Part shown: positions 8,521 through 18,030 of the stretch, one piece after another
Numbering within the stretch: position 1 is the first letter of the stretch
Layout of the letters: each line of letters opens with the position of its first letter
Notes under the pieces: generated by a model
What the model was told of the DNA's origin: nothing
Seen by the model: the letters and a program-made list of their open reading frames with translations, nothing else
Databases searched by the model: none
Translations under genes and position numbers: made by a program
NCBI GenBank assembly: GCA_020630435.1
Contig: JAHDBJ010000012.1
Location: 1-64,000 of the forward strand
Length of the DNA stretch: 64,000 bases
Reading direction: 5' to 3'
From: Saprospiraceae bacterium
Lineage (GTDB): Bacteria > Bacteroidota > Bacteroidia > Chitinophagales > Saprospiraceae

Positions 8521-9651
8521 ATGGAGTTATTGACTATTATATTATTAATTTGTATTCCCCTGATAGTTGCTTCATGGTCACTTCCAGAAAAATGGCAGTT
8601 GATACCTATCGGACTAGCTACCGTATTATTTTTAATAGTTGTTTCTCCAATTTCTTTTTTGATACTGCTAGGAACAATGTTGTTTAGTTATTTTTTACTT
8701 CAAAAATTGAATAACCTTACAACAGCAACGATCATAATCGTTATTCAACTAGCAGCAATTTTTCTGTTTTTCAAACTAGAATATGCTTATTACTTTAATC
8801 TAAGTATGAAGGAGATCATCCCTTTAGGATTATCTTATTATGCTTTTCGACAAATCCATTATGCGATTGAAGCCTATAAAAAGCAACTTCCTAAACACAA
8901 TCTATTAGAATATTTCCAATATTTATTCTTTATTCCTACAATTTTAGTTGGCCCAATTAATAGATTTCAGCCTTTTATAAAAGATATGTATCGCCGTCGT
9001 TGGAACAGTAGCCTATTCTCGCTTGGGCTGGAACGAATATTATATGGATATTTTAAAATTATAGTACTTGGCAATTATCTTTTTAGCCATAAACTTGAAG
9101 GAATAGCGAATGCATTAGAGTCGCAATCATTATGGCTAGCAACCTATATTCGAATGCTTAGATTTACAGGGAATGCTTATATGCAGTTTGCAGGATTTTC
9201 TGATGTGGCGATTGGTCTATCTTTACTTTTGGGTTTTCGAATTATTGAAAATTTCAACTATCCATTTCTCGCACAAAATATCGTTGACTTTTGGCGTAGA
9301 TGGCATATCTCTTTATCAGAATGGTGTCGGGATTATGTTTATTATCCTTTTTTAGGAATGACGAGAAATGGTCATATCAGTATCATTGCCTCTATGTTAG
9401 TGTTAGGACTTTGGCATGAAATATCTTTTAGGTATTTGATTTGGGGAGCTATCCATGCCTTAGCGATTAATATTTGGCACCGTTATAATGGTAGCGTTTT
9501 ACAAAAGAAAATTGGAGCGTATTCATGGTTTCAAAAAGTACTAGGAATATTTATTACAATTCATTTCGTGATGTTGAGTTTTGTGATGATACAAGAACAA
9601 GATATGACCGCTTCATTAGAAGTATATAAAATATTATTTTTATTAAAATAA
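8521..9651 (+). CDS. MBOAT family membrane O-acyltransferase (AlgI/DltB type)
   Basis: A 376-aa polytopic membrane protein with about ten hydrophobic segments. It carries the family signature FWRRWHISLSEWCRDYVYYP near residues 258-277 and the catalytic histidine in LGLWHE (His299). Proteins of this type move acyl groups from a cytoplasmic donor across the membrane to an SGNH partner. It is shorter than the usual 450-500 aa, lacking the C-terminal helices and the aromatic C-terminal tail that many MBOATs have. A separate 45-aa membrane protein starts 4 bp after the stop and may supply this part. Confidence 0.92.
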   Translation: MELLTIILLICIPLIVASWSLPEKWQLIPIGLATVLFLIVVSPISFLILLGTMLFSYFLLQKLNNLTTATIIIVIQLAAIFLFFKLEYAYYFNLSMKEIIPLGLSYYAFRQIHYAIEAYKKQLPKHNLLEYFQYLFFIPTILVGPINRFQPFIKDMYRRRWNSSLFSLGLERILYGYFKIIVLGNYLFSHKLEGIANALESQSLWLATYIRMLRFTGNAYMQFAGFSDVAIGLSLLLGFRIIENFNYPFLAQNIVDFWRRWHISLSEWCRDYVYYPFLGMTRNGHISIIASMLVLGLWHEISFRYLIWGAIHALAINIWHRYNGSVLQKKIGAYSWFQKVLGIFITIHFVMLSFVMIQEQDMTASLEVYKILFLLK

Positions 9652-9655
9652 AAAG

Positions 9656-9793
9656 ATGTATAGCTTTTTAAAAGATAAGTTTGGAGAAAGAGCTGCTACT
9701 ATATTGATATTACTATGGTATTTTTTGTTGCTCAATCTCATTATCTTATTTTCGCATCACGAAGAAGGGATGTTTCGTTATTTGGATTGGTAA
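9656..9793 (+). CDS. 45-aa membrane microprotein of the MBOAT operon (DltX-like by architecture)
   Basis: ATG at 9656 through TAA at 9793, 4 bp after the MBOAT stop, encodes 45 residues. A charged N-terminus (KDKFGERA) precedes one hydrophobic helix (about 16-32: ILILLWYFLLLNLIILF). The tail HHEEGMFRYLDW puts an F-x-Y-x-x-W aromatic motif at the extreme C-terminus. In Gram-positive dlt operons the microprotein DltX has one helix and a C-terminal FxYxF motif whose Tyr is implicated in acyl transfer between MBOAT and SGNH proteins. Gene order, size and C-terminal Tyr here suggest the same role. Homology cannot be shown from so short a chain. Confidence 0.7.
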   Translation: MYSFLKDKFGERAATILILLWYFLLLNLIILFSHHEEGMFRYLDW

Positions 9794-9977
9794 TATTAAT
9801 GTTCAAGTTGGGAGCCTTACTTTCTTAAGTTATGTTTAGTATAACCAAGCAAAAACAGGTGTCAAATGCGTTTTTTTGTTTTCGACTAGAAAGACATATT
9901 ACATTTATTTTTTGCATTTTTTTAAAAAAAATATTACCTTCATCGGCTTATATTTTCAATAAAAATAAAATCTAAAA

Positions 9978-11447
9978 ATGAGTACTAAAACCATAGCCCT
10001 ACCTCCTGCTAAAAATTTTATAAATGGTCATTTGGAAAATGGTCTATCCAAGACCTTAGATGTTTTCAATCCTGCTTCAGGCGAAGTTATTGCCAAAGTG
10101 CCTTTATCAGGAAAAGGAGAATTAGATAAAGCTGTTGAAGCAGCTAAAGCTGCTTTCCCAGCATGGTCAAGCCAAACATTAAAAGAACGAGTTCAGGTGT
10201 TTTTTAGATTTAGAACATTACTAGAACAAAATTTACAGGAATTAACGGAATTGGTATCTATAGAAAATGGAAAGATTTACAGCGAAGCGAAAGCGGAAGT
10301 AATGAAAGGTATAGAGCTTTGTGAGTTTGCTTGCTCGCTCCCTCAAATCGTTAATGATGAGATACAAGAAGTTAGTAAAGGGGTAGAGTGTAGAACCTCA
10401 CATTGCCCGCTAGGAGTAGTGGCTTGTATTACGCCATTTAACTTCCCACATATGGTGCCTTTATGGACAATACCCAATGCGATTGCTCTAGGAAACTGTA
10501 TGATTTTAAAACCATCAGAGCAAACGCCCTTGAGTGCCGTTCGCATCGCAGAATTGTTGAAGGAAGCAGGTCTACCAGACGGTGTTTTAAATATTGTAAA
10601 TGGGGATAAAGAAATTGTAGAAGCAATTTGTGATCACCCTGAAATTGAAGCGGTTTCTTTTGTTGGTTCTACTAGAGTAGCTAAAATCGTTTACCAAAGA
10701 GCAACATCAAATTTGAAGCGTTGTGTAGCACTGGGAGGAGCAAAAAACCACTTAATTGTCTTACCTGATGCACATACAGAGATGGCTGCGACCAACATTG
10801 CTGCCTCTATGTCGGGCTGTGCTGGACAACGGTGTATGGCAGCATCGGCTATGGTCGGAGTTGGTAAAATTGACCATATTGTAGAAAGGTTATGTGAAGT
10901 AGCTCGTGCTATCGTACCAGGTGATTCTTTGGGGTCTGTCATTTCTAAAGAAGCGAAAGAACGTATAGAAAGATATATTACAGAAGCAGAAGAACAAGGA
11001 GCAAAAGTATTAGTAGACGGACGAAATACAACCGTAAAAGGTAAAGAAGAGGGGTATTATGTAGGGGCAACAGTAATTGATTATGTAAAACCAGAAATGA
11101 AAATTGCAAAAGAAGAGGTCTTTGGCCCTGTGTTGTCTATCCTTAGAACAAATGATATAGATGAAGCAATACGTATTGAAAATAGTTCTAACTATGGGAA
11201 TGCATCTTCCGTCTTTACCCAAAATGGGAAAATGGCAGACTACGTAATGGAAAGAGTAAGTGCTGGAATGGTAGGGGTCAATATTGGAGTACCTGTTCCT
11301 AGAGAACCATTTTCATTTGGAGGATGGAATGAATCAAAATTTGGTGTTAGCGACATTACAGGAAAAAGTTCTGTAGAGTTTTGGACAAAATTGAAAAAAC
11401 GAACGACTAAATGGAATCCTGAAGCGTGGACAAATTGGATGAGTTAA
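9978..11447 (+). CDS. mmsA: Methylmalonate-semialdehyde/malonate-semialdehyde dehydrogenase (CoA-acylating)
   Basis: A 489-aa member of the CoA-dependent ALDH branch. It converts methylmalonate (or malonate) semialdehyde to propionyl-CoA (or acetyl-CoA) with CO2 release. Diagnostic segments: ITPFNFPHMVPLW, VSFVGSTRVA, the catalytic cysteine in GCAGQRCMA (the general-base Glu of ordinary ALDHs is missing, as usual in this family), and the C-terminal FSFGGWNESKFG...FWT..KKRTTKW signature. The aminotransferase 69 bp downstream would supply its semialdehyde substrate. A weak -7-like box (ttaccttc, near 9935) precedes it. Confidence 0.93.
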   Translation: MSTKTIALPPAKNFINGHLENGLSKTLDVFNPASGEVIAKVPLSGKGELDKAVEAAKAAFPAWSSQTLKERVQVFFRFRTLLEQNLQELTELVSIENGKIYSEAKAEVMKGIELCEFACSLPQIVNDEIQEVSKGVECRTSHCPLGVVACITPFNFPHMVPLWTIPNAIALGNCMILKPSEQTPLSAVRIAELLKEAGLPDGVLNIVNGDKEIVEAICDHPEIEAVSFVGSTRVAKIVYQRATSNLKRCVALGGAKNHLIVLPDAHTEMAATNIAASMSGCAGQRCMAASAMVGVGKIDHIVERLCEVARAIVPGDSLGSVISKEAKERIERYITEAEEQGAKVLVDGRNTTVKGKEEGYYVGATVIDYVKPEMKIAKEEVFGPVLSILRTNDIDEAIRIENSSNYGNASSVFTQNGKMADYVMERVSAGMVGVNIGVPVPREPFSFGGWNESKFGVSDITGKSSVEFWTKLKKRTTKWNPEAWTNWMS

Positions 11448-11516
11448 TTTTCAGTTGAAGAGGATAGAATGAAGCGGGAATTTATTATTTTTTTAATATT
11501 AAAATTATTATAAAAA

Positions 11517-12875
11517 ATGTCAAGCAGTGTAGTATTACAAAATGAAGTAGAGTCAATTTTACAAAATAATCTCAATCATACTTTTTTCTCTTGGTCAAAA
11601 CAAGGAGGACTGAATCCCATCAATGTAAAATCTGCAAATGGGGTTTATTTGCACGATTATAGTGGTAAACGTTATATAGACTTTACTTCTCAATTGATGA
11701 ATGTAAATATAGGACATGGTAGACAAGAAGTAACGGAAGCAGTAGCACGGCAGATGCAGGAAGTCTGCTATGTTGCACCAAGTATGACCACAAAAGTAAG
11801 AGGGGAACTAGGGAAAAAATTAGCGGAAATTACACCTGGTAATTTAAAAAAGACCTTCTTCACACTAGGAGGAGCTGAAGCAATAGAGAATGCCATCAAG
11901 TTGGCTCGATTAGTTACAGGCAGACATAAAATCGTAACACAATACCGTTCATATCATGGGGCAACGATGGGGGCAATTTCAGCAGGGGGCGATCCTCGTA
12001 AATTGAATGTCGATTCTAACCAAGTGCCAAATATCGTTCATGTTGAAAATCCCTACTTTTACCGTTGTCCGTGGTACAGTAGTACGTGGGAAGAATGTAG
12101 TGAACGAGCCGCTGCCAATATGGAAGCGGTTATAAAATATGAAGGACCTAATAATATAGCGGCGATTATTTTAGAGGGCGAATCAGGTTCTTCGGGTTGT
12201 ATTAAATATCCTCCGAGTTATTGGCAGAAAGTAAAAGCAATAGCAGATAAATATGGTATTCTAATGATATGCGACGAAGTGATGTCTGGATTTGGTCGAA
12301 CAGGCAAATGGTTTGGTGTGGACAATCATGGTGTTGTACCTGATATTATGTGTATTGCTAAGGGTTTAACTTCGGGTTATCTTCCGCTAGGAGGAATTGT
12401 GGTATCTGATACGATCGCACAAAAGTTTGAAAATCAATATTTGCCATTAGGATTAACATACTCTGCTCATGCGGTTTCTTGTGCTAGTGCTTTAGCTGTT
12501 CTAGATATTTATGAAAAAGAAAATTTGATCAGTCAAGCTGTTGAAAGAGGAAGGTACATTGATAAAAAAGTAGCGGAATTGATGGACAAACATCCTTCGA
12601 TAGGAGACTGGCGCAATACAGGAATGCTAGGTTGCCTAGAATTGGTTAAAAATCGGAAGACGAAAGAGCCAATGGCACCTTGGAATGCAACGAAAGCAGA
12701 GATGCACATTATGAGTAAAGTGGCAGCTAAGATTCGAGCATTAGGAATGTTCACTTTCGTGAAGTGGAACTTTATTTTTATTGCACCACCATTGATCATT
12801 AGCGAAGCTCAAATTGATGAAGGAATAGATATTATATCTCAGGCAATATCTATTGCGGATGAACATTGTGTATAG
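11517..12875 (+). CDS. Class III aminotransferase (omega-amino acid:pyruvate type)
   Basis: A 452-aa PLP enzyme of the ornithine/omega-aminotransferase fold. Motifs: FFTLGGAEAIENAIKLAR, YRSYHGAT, ICDEVMSGFGRTGKWF with the cofactor-contacting Asp, and the Schiff-base lysine in MCIAKGLTSGYLPLGG. Together with mmsA it fits transamination of beta-alanine or 3-aminoisobutyrate to semialdehydes, the last steps of reductive pyrimidine or valine catabolism. Taurine:pyruvate aminotransferases look similar, so substrate is uncertain. A 32-bp perfect palindrome follows the gene. Confidence 0.85.
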   Translation: MSSSVVLQNEVESILQNNLNHTFFSWSKQGGLNPINVKSANGVYLHDYSGKRYIDFTSQLMNVNIGHGRQEVTEAVARQMQEVCYVAPSMTTKVRGELGKKLAEITPGNLKKTFFTLGGAEAIENAIKLARLVTGRHKIVTQYRSYHGATMGAISAGGDPRKLNVDSNQVPNIVHVENPYFYRCPWYSSTWEECSERAAANMEAVIKYEGPNNIAAIILEGESGSSGCIKYPPSYWQKVKAIADKYGILMICDEVMSGFGRTGKWFGVDNHGVVPDIMCIAKGLTSGYLPLGGIVVSDTIAQKFENQYLPLGLTYSAHAVSCASALAVLDIYEKENLISQAVERGRYIDKKVAELMDKHPSIGDWRNTGMLGCLELVKNRKTKEPMAPWNATKAEMHIMSKVAAKIRALGMFTFVKWNFIFIAPPLIISEAQIDEGIDIISQAISIADEHCV

Positions 12876-12896
12876 AATTAAAAATAAACAACTGTT

Positions 12897-12935
12897 GAAG
12901 TTATCAGAGAAATTTCTCTGATAACTTCCTATTTG
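12897..12935 (+). terminator. Perfect 32-bp palindrome, probable terminator
   Basis: Bases 12897-12928 are fully self-complementary (gaagttatcagagaaa followed by its exact reverse complement), followed by ctatttg. It lies 22 bp after the aminotransferase stop and 13 bp before the next ATG. The T tract is weak, so a protein-binding palindrome is an alternative. Confidence 0.6.
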
Positions 12936-12940
12936 ATAAA

Positions 12941-13378
12941 ATGATGAAAATAACCTCCATATTTTATCCTTTTATATTTATAACTTTGTATGCTTGTCAA
13001 AATACCAATTCAAAAAGGCAAGCTGGAAGTGTTGGGAAAAACTGCATGGAACAAGTTATTGTCGCAGATGATAAATTGGGGAAAATTCGAAATCATGCTT
13101 GTGAAAAACAATCTTTAAACAAAACCATTGAAGATTATACTTTAGGTCTAGAACAATTGGATTTTACAAATTGTCCCAACCATTTTACACTTGCTTTTAA
13201 GGAACATATAGCAGCTTGGAAAGCGATACAACCCATCACTACAAATTATACAACATTAAGAGGAGAAATGCATGATTTGTTTAAACAAATCGAAAGCGGA
13301 AAAGACAGTGTAATCTTTAAACAAAAAGTCAAAGCGGTATGGGATACATGGTATATTATTGAAGCAACAATGAAATAG
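12941..13378 (+). CDS. Small secreted lipoprotein of unknown function
   Basis: 145 aa. A signal peptide ends in the lipobox LYAC (Cys19 if translation begins at the first of two adjacent Met codons). The mature part is mostly helical and contains four more cysteines (GKNCME, NHACEK, TNCPNH), possibly disulfide-bonded, and a C-terminal amphipathic helix rich in Lys. I recognise no family. It converges tail-to-tail with the ClpB-like gene, with only 2 bp between stops. Confidence 0.7.
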   Translation: MMKITSIFYPFIFITLYACQNTNSKRQAGSVGKNCMEQVIVADDKLGKIRNHACEKQSLNKTIEDYTLGLEQLDFTNCPNHFTLAFKEHIAAWKAIQPITTNYTTLRGEMHDLFKQIESGKDSVIFKQKVKAVWDTWYIIEATMK

Positions 13379-13380
13379 GC

Positions 13381-16300
13381 TTACACTTTTTGTGGAATCA
13401 TACCTCCTGCATAAATTAATAATTTGAACTCACTTGGCGTAATTTTAAAATCAGTCGTAAATCCTGTTCGTATGTCGGTCATAGTGTTTTTATTATCATA
13501 AACACGGATAACTTTGGAGAAAGAATGTGTTTTTGATTGCTCACCTTCTAGTCTTAATGTAACTTTTATAGGTAAGGGGTTTTCATGAGGTAGGTAAAAC
13601 ATATGCATTCCAGCTTCTGATTTACAAATACCATATAAATTATAACCTGTAGCAGTTATTTGTTGAAGCGGTTCATTGATTTCACATTGTATGTTGAAAT
13701 GCTCAAAGAAGGTTTTGTATATTTTTAATAAGGCTAAAATTTCATCATCTCCTTTATTGGTAATACAAGATTGCATTTTTAAAGTGATGGTTTCGATGTG
13801 ATTATCTATAAAACCTTCCGCAAAATATGCTAGGAAACTAACGTTTAAATAATTGTCAATAAACTCTGTATGAATACTATCAAATTGGGTAGGAGCAAGG
13901 CGATAAAATTCTATAATTTCTTTTAGACCTTCTTTTTGAAAAAGTTGATCTTTAATCGCATCACGCTCATTAAATCGACTAGGAAAAAGCCGTTTCCATG
14001 TGCTGCCTTTTAAGCGAAAAGGGATGGCTGGGCCTCCCCTAAAATGTTGACTTCTAAATCCTGCAAGAAGGTTTTGAATGTTTTCTTTATGTATGGTAAG
14101 TTGGTCTTTAAACCACCAATACTCCCAATTGTCATCATCATCTCCAGAAAAATCAGAATATGCCATGATCATTTGGTCATCTTGTTCATCTTTTATCCTA
14201 TCCTCTATTGTTATCAGACGTTGGAGTAATTGATTGTAAAACTGTCCACCTTTTTTTTCATCAGGTAACTCTGGAAGCCATTCTTCTTCGATTTGTTCCA
14301 CAAAATCAAGTGTTGTAATCTTAGGTCTAAGCCTACCGTTTTCATACTCAATATCAAAAATAATAGGACTCTTAGAGTATGAGCCTATCAATTGATCTGC
14401 GGAAAGACTAGTCAAATCTTTTTCTATTTGCCTTTTCAAAGCTCGCCCACCCATTTTAGAGTCAAAACCTCTAGTGGCGACCCATTCTAAGGCTTCACCC
14501 GATATATTGAGAATAGTAGTGCGTCGAACAAAACCATCACGAGTTAATAAATCATTAATTTGGAGTTTCGCTATATTTTGAATATGCTCCAATTTTAAAG
14601 AATTAAAAATAATGATTTCATCAATCCGATTGACAAACTCAGGACGGAATCGATTTTCAACAGCTTTTTTGTAAATAGCCGCTTCATTTTCATCGGAATT
14701 TCCTAAACTAATGGAAGAGCCTACATCTCTTGCACCAACGTTGGACGTCATAATGATGATGATGTTAGAAAAATCAACTGTTCTACCTAAACTATCTGTT
14801 AGCCGACCATCGTCTAAAACTTGTAGTAATAAATCGTGGATATTAGGATGAGCTTTCTCAATTTCATCAAATAAGACAACTCCAAAAGGGCGATAACGAA
14901 CACGACCAGTCAAAATACCTTCAGGATTATAAAAATCGCCAATTAATCGTTGACTAGAGTAAGGATCAATATATTCATTCATATCAAAACGAAGCAACTG
15001 TTCATTATTACCCATCAGATACTCATTAATAACTTTAGCTGCTTGAGTTTTTCCTACGCCTGTCGGTCCAATGAAAAGGAATGAAGCAAGGGGTTTATCA
15101 GGATTGGTTAACTTTGCTTTGATGTTGTGTACCACTTTTGCTAGGGCATCTACAGCATCTGGCTGGCCAATTAACTGAGTAGAAATTTTATCCTTGACTT
15201 CTGATTTTTTAAAAATATAATCCTCATCAAAAATTTCTTGACTTAAGCCACTAAAGGCTTCAAATTCTTTTTTGACTTCTTGTACATCAATGTTTTGATA
15301 CTTGTACTTTGTTGCCAATTGACGTAGCAATTTCATTACACTACCTGGTAGTGCCTTCCTTTTTAAATAATTGCGTTGAATATTAAACAACTGGTATATG
15401 GCATGAGTAGAAATAATACAAGAATTTTCTAGTTCCAATAACTTGCGTTGTTGCAAGACCATTTGAGCGGCTGTTTTTCTATTGGCTTCATTAACTCTTA
15501 CAATCTGAAAGAGATCAGCAAATCGACGGTCTTTATCTTGTACGATTTTCCATTGTTCAGGTGTGGCTATAAGAATAATGCCTATTTTCCGTTTTTCAAG
15601 ATAAGGTTTAAGGACATCACTCAGGGTCATATCATTTTGTGCAGACTTTCCAATGCGTAAGAGCGCAACAGGATTGTCTATCATGATTTTATCTGTCTCA
15701 TCCAAGCGGACACCATGAATTTTATTCCGACGGGTTTTGACATATTTTAAAATCGACTCAAAGCGTTTTTGCCATTGCCCGACAATGCTCATTCCTGCAA
15801 TAATACGATTGGGGTCTATTCGCCAGATTTTTTGAAGGTGATAGGCTTCTCTATGAGCATTTTGACCAACGTATCTATAAATGACTTCTTCTAAGAGCGA
15901 ATGTTTTCCAACCCCGTCTTCTCCTATTATAACAATAGGTGTATTTTCTTCTTTATAAATAATTTTAGAAATTCTATTAACTAATGCTTCTTGGTAAAAA
16001 GCACTTTTTAGACCACTAGGATATAGCTCATTAAGATCTTTACCAACTTTTACAATTTCCGTTGCTCCATTAAATTCCATATTGGAAGCCATAGAAGAAA
16101 AGAACCAAGGCATTACTTGTCCTTCAAATTTGAATTGCCCTTTTTTAACATTAATATTATAGGAGAAATGGCTAATAAAGTCTCCTTTTACAGCCACAAA
16201 GGGGGTTAAATTAACGGTCTTGTTATTATTACGTTTTTTCTGTTCTCGTAAAAGTTTTTCGATGACAAGGCGACTACCATTTTTGACGTTATATTTGTGT

Positions 16301-16680
16301 TTTTCATTAGGCTTTAGAATTGCCATATAATTTTGAAAACCAGGTAGGGAAATAACCTTTTGGTTTTCAACATCAAATTCTATGACGGTGAATGTAGCGT
16401 CTACATATTGATTGCCCAAATTGAATGTGAAATGAAAATTATGCAATTGTGGTTCTGGATTAAAGGTAAACCACAACAAATTATTGATATTGGCTCTGCT
16501 AGGAATATAATGCTTGAAATATTCACGTATTTCTTTTTTTAGTTTGGCGATTGCTGGCTCGTATCGTTGTGCTCTTGCATTCGGATAGTCCTGAAAAAAT
16601 GGACGAACAAGGTAATGTTTCTTATCATCGATCTTAACAGTACTAACAAGCATGGGGAATTCGAGGCTAACCTGTGGCAT
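13381..16680 (-). CDS. Divergent two-domain AAA+ ATPase of the ClpA/ClpB class
   Basis: 1099 aa. Residues 1-225 are a beta-rich N-terminal region unlike the Clp N-domain. D1 has Walker A GEDGVGKH (253-260) and a degenerate Walker B (VRLDE, about 324-328). D2 is canonical: Walker A GPTGVGKT (538-545), Walker B VVLFDE (601-606), MTSN sensor (644-647), NRID arginine finger (683-686) and a GGRALKRQ sensor-2 region near 744. The ClpB middle domain is absent. D2 pore loop reads GDFYNPEG where ClpB has GAPPGYVG, and D1 has GMSIVG where ClpB has GAKYRG. About 330 C-terminal residues (770-1099) are unfamiliar. Probably a specialised remodelling ATPase, not the housekeeping disaggregase. Function unknown. 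Confidence 0.85.
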   Translation of the reverse strand: MPQVSLEFPMLVSTVKIDDKKHYLVRPFFQDYPNARAQRYEPAIAKLKKEIREYFKHYIPSRANINNLLWFTFNPEPQLHNFHFTFNLGNQYVDATFTVIEFDVENQKVISLPGFQNYMAILKPNEKHKYNVKNGSRLVIEKLLREQKKRNNNKTVNLTPFVAVKGDFISHFSYNINVKKGQFKFEGQVMPWFFSSMASNMEFNGATEIVKVGKDLNELYPSGLKSAFYQEALVNRISKIIYKEENTPIVIIGEDGVGKHSLLEEVIYRYVGQNAHREAYHLQKIWRIDPNRIIAGMSIVGQWQKRFESILKYVKTRRNKIHGVRLDETDKIMIDNPVALLRIGKSAQNDMTLSDVLKPYLEKRKIGIILIATPEQWKIVQDKDRRFADLFQIVRVNEANRKTAAQMVLQQRKLLELENSCIISTHAIYQLFNIQRNYLKRKALPGSVMKLLRQLATKYKYQNIDVQEVKKEFEAFSGLSQEIFDEDYIFKKSEVKDKISTQLIGQPDAVDALAKVVHNIKAKLTNPDKPLASFLFIGPTGVGKTQAAKVINEYLMGNNEQLLRFDMNEYIDPYSSQRLIGDFYNPEGILTGRVRYRPFGVVLFDEIEKAHPNIHDLLLQVLDDGRLTDSLGRTVDFSNIIIIMTSNVGARDVGSSISLGNSDENEAAIYKKAVENRFRPEFVNRIDEIIIFNSLKLEHIQNIAKLQINDLLTRDGFVRRTTILNISGEALEWVATRGFDSKMGGRALKRQIEKDLTSLSADQLIGSYSKSPIIFDIEYENGRLRPKITTLDFVEQIEEEWLPELPDEKKGGQFYNQLLQRLITIEDRIKDEQDDQMIMAYSDFSGDDDDNWEYWWFKDQLTIHKENIQNLLAGFRSQHFRGGPAIPFRLKGSTWKRLFPSRFNERDAIKDQLFQKEGLKEIIEFYRLAPTQFDSIHTEFIDNYLNVSFLAYFAEGFIDNHIETITLKMQSCITNKGDDEILALLKIYKTFFEHFNIQCEINEPLQQITATGYNLYGICKSEAGMHMFYLPHENPLPIKVTLRLEGEQSKTHSFSKVIRVYDNKNTMTDIRTGFTTDFKITPSEFKLLIYAGGMIPQKV

Positions 16681-16851
16681 GAAATTCGATTTATTCAGTC
16701 GTTTAGTAATTTGTGCAATCGAAGGTAAGAGATGCTTTGTTAAAAATCAAAAATCTTGCTTGGAAATTTATTGGTTTTAAGATTTAGTAAAATGTATAGA
16801 AAAAGACTAACTTGTTTTTGAAAATAATTATTCATCACTAAAATTATTAAT

Positions 16852-17952
16852 TTGTATCTGCAACGTCTTAAATTGATACAGTTTAAAAATTATACTGAAC
16901 AGGAAGTCGAATTTTCGGAGCGACTAAATTGTCTTGTAGGTAAGAATGGAATGGGGAAAACAAACTTGCTAGATGCAATCTATTATTTGTGTATGTGTAA
17001 AAGCTACTTTAGTGTGCAAGATAGAAATGCAGTGCAATATGGAGAAAGTTTTTTTAGAGTAGAAGGAGATTTTCTTAAAAAAGAAAAAAAGCATAGAATC
17101 GTTGCAAAAGTAATTCCTCAAAAACGTAAAATCGTAAGTCTAAATGAAAAACCCTATAAACGACTATCAGAGCATATTGGTCTATTGCCTATTGTATTAA
17201 TTGCGCCTGATGATACGATGCTCATTAGAGAGGGAAGCGAGGAACGACGGCGTTTTCTTGACCAGAGTTTGTCACAAATTAACCCTACTTATTTAGAACA
17301 ATTAATTATTTATAATCGGGTGTTGAAGCAACGAAATGCAGCTTTGAAACAGCTATTTGCAGTAGGATCTAGGGATAAAACTTTGGTAGAATCATACAAT
17401 CAGCAGTTATTAAAACCTTCTGCATATATTTTTGAAACCCGTAGGACTTTTCTAGAAATATTTAATCCAATTTTTAAAAAATATTATAAGGAAATATCTA
17501 AAGGCGCAGAGCAGGCAGAGTGTGTATATAAATCAATGTTATGGGAAAATGAAATGTCTGTTTTACTACAAGAAAACTTTGAGAAAGATTACTATTTGCA
17601 AAGAACAACAAAAGGGATTCATAGGGATGATTTAGTGTTTACCTTAAATAAAAAGCCACTTAAACGTTTTGCTTCACAAGGACAGATGAAAAGTTATATA
17701 TTAGCCCTAAAGTTAACACAGTTTGAATTATTAAAAAAAGAAAAAGGAGTCACACCAATTTTGCTTTTGGATGATATTTTTGATAAATTAGATAAATATA
17801 GAGTAGAGCATTTATTAAATTTGCTTTTAGAAAAAAAAGACGGGCAAATTTTTATTACAGATACACACGAAAACAGAGTAGAGCAAATTATTCAAGGATT
17901 TAATACAGATTATTGTAAATTTGTAGTTGTAGAGGGAAAAATCGAACTTTAA
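16852..17952 (+). CDS. recF: DNA replication and repair protein RecF
   Basis: 366 aa, starting at TTG (16852) because the N-terminal YLQRLKLIQFKNY matches the first residues of RecF proteins and no closer ATG exists. Walker A is GKNGMGKTNLLDAIYYL (about 31-47), LLDDIFDKLD is the Walker B with the D-loop, and the signature-like segment FASQGQMKSYILALKL precedes it. RecF loads RecA at gaps during recombinational repair. DUF721 follows 78 bp downstream, the usual Bacteroidota arrangement. Confidence 0.95.
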   Translation: MYLQRLKLIQFKNYTEQEVEFSERLNCLVGKNGMGKTNLLDAIYYLCMCKSYFSVQDRNAVQYGESFFRVEGDFLKKEKKHRIVAKVIPQKRKIVSLNEKPYKRLSEHIGLLPIVLIAPDDTMLIREGSEERRRFLDQSLSQINPTYLEQLIIYNRVLKQRNAALKQLFAVGSRDKTLVESYNQQLLKPSAYIFETRRTFLEIFNPIFKKYYKEISKGAEQAECVYKSMLWENEMSVLLQENFEKDYYLQRTTKGIHRDDLVFTLNKKPLKRFASQGQMKSYILALKLTQFELLKKEKGVTPILLLDDIFDKLDKYRVEHLLNLLLEKKDGQIFITDTHENRVEQIIQGFNTDYCKFVVVEGKIEL

Positions 17953-18030
17953 GACACTAAATAACATTATTAATATCAAACGTTGAACAACCACTAACGT
18001 TATTGTACTACTTACTATAAGAATCAATTT

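Noticed and set aside
6740-9793. Prophage remnant, based on the S24 repressor
   Set aside because: No integrase, structural or other phage genes or attachment repeats; the repressor is coupled to acylation genes.
10343-10942. Several open frames on the minus strand within mmsA
   Set aside because: They overlap a clear ALDH gene in full, have no start context or family resemblance, and arise from the coding strand's composition.
16852-16854. RecF truncated at its 5-prime end because no ATG is present
   Set aside because: TTG at this position gives exactly the expected RecF N-terminus, so a non-ATG start explains it.
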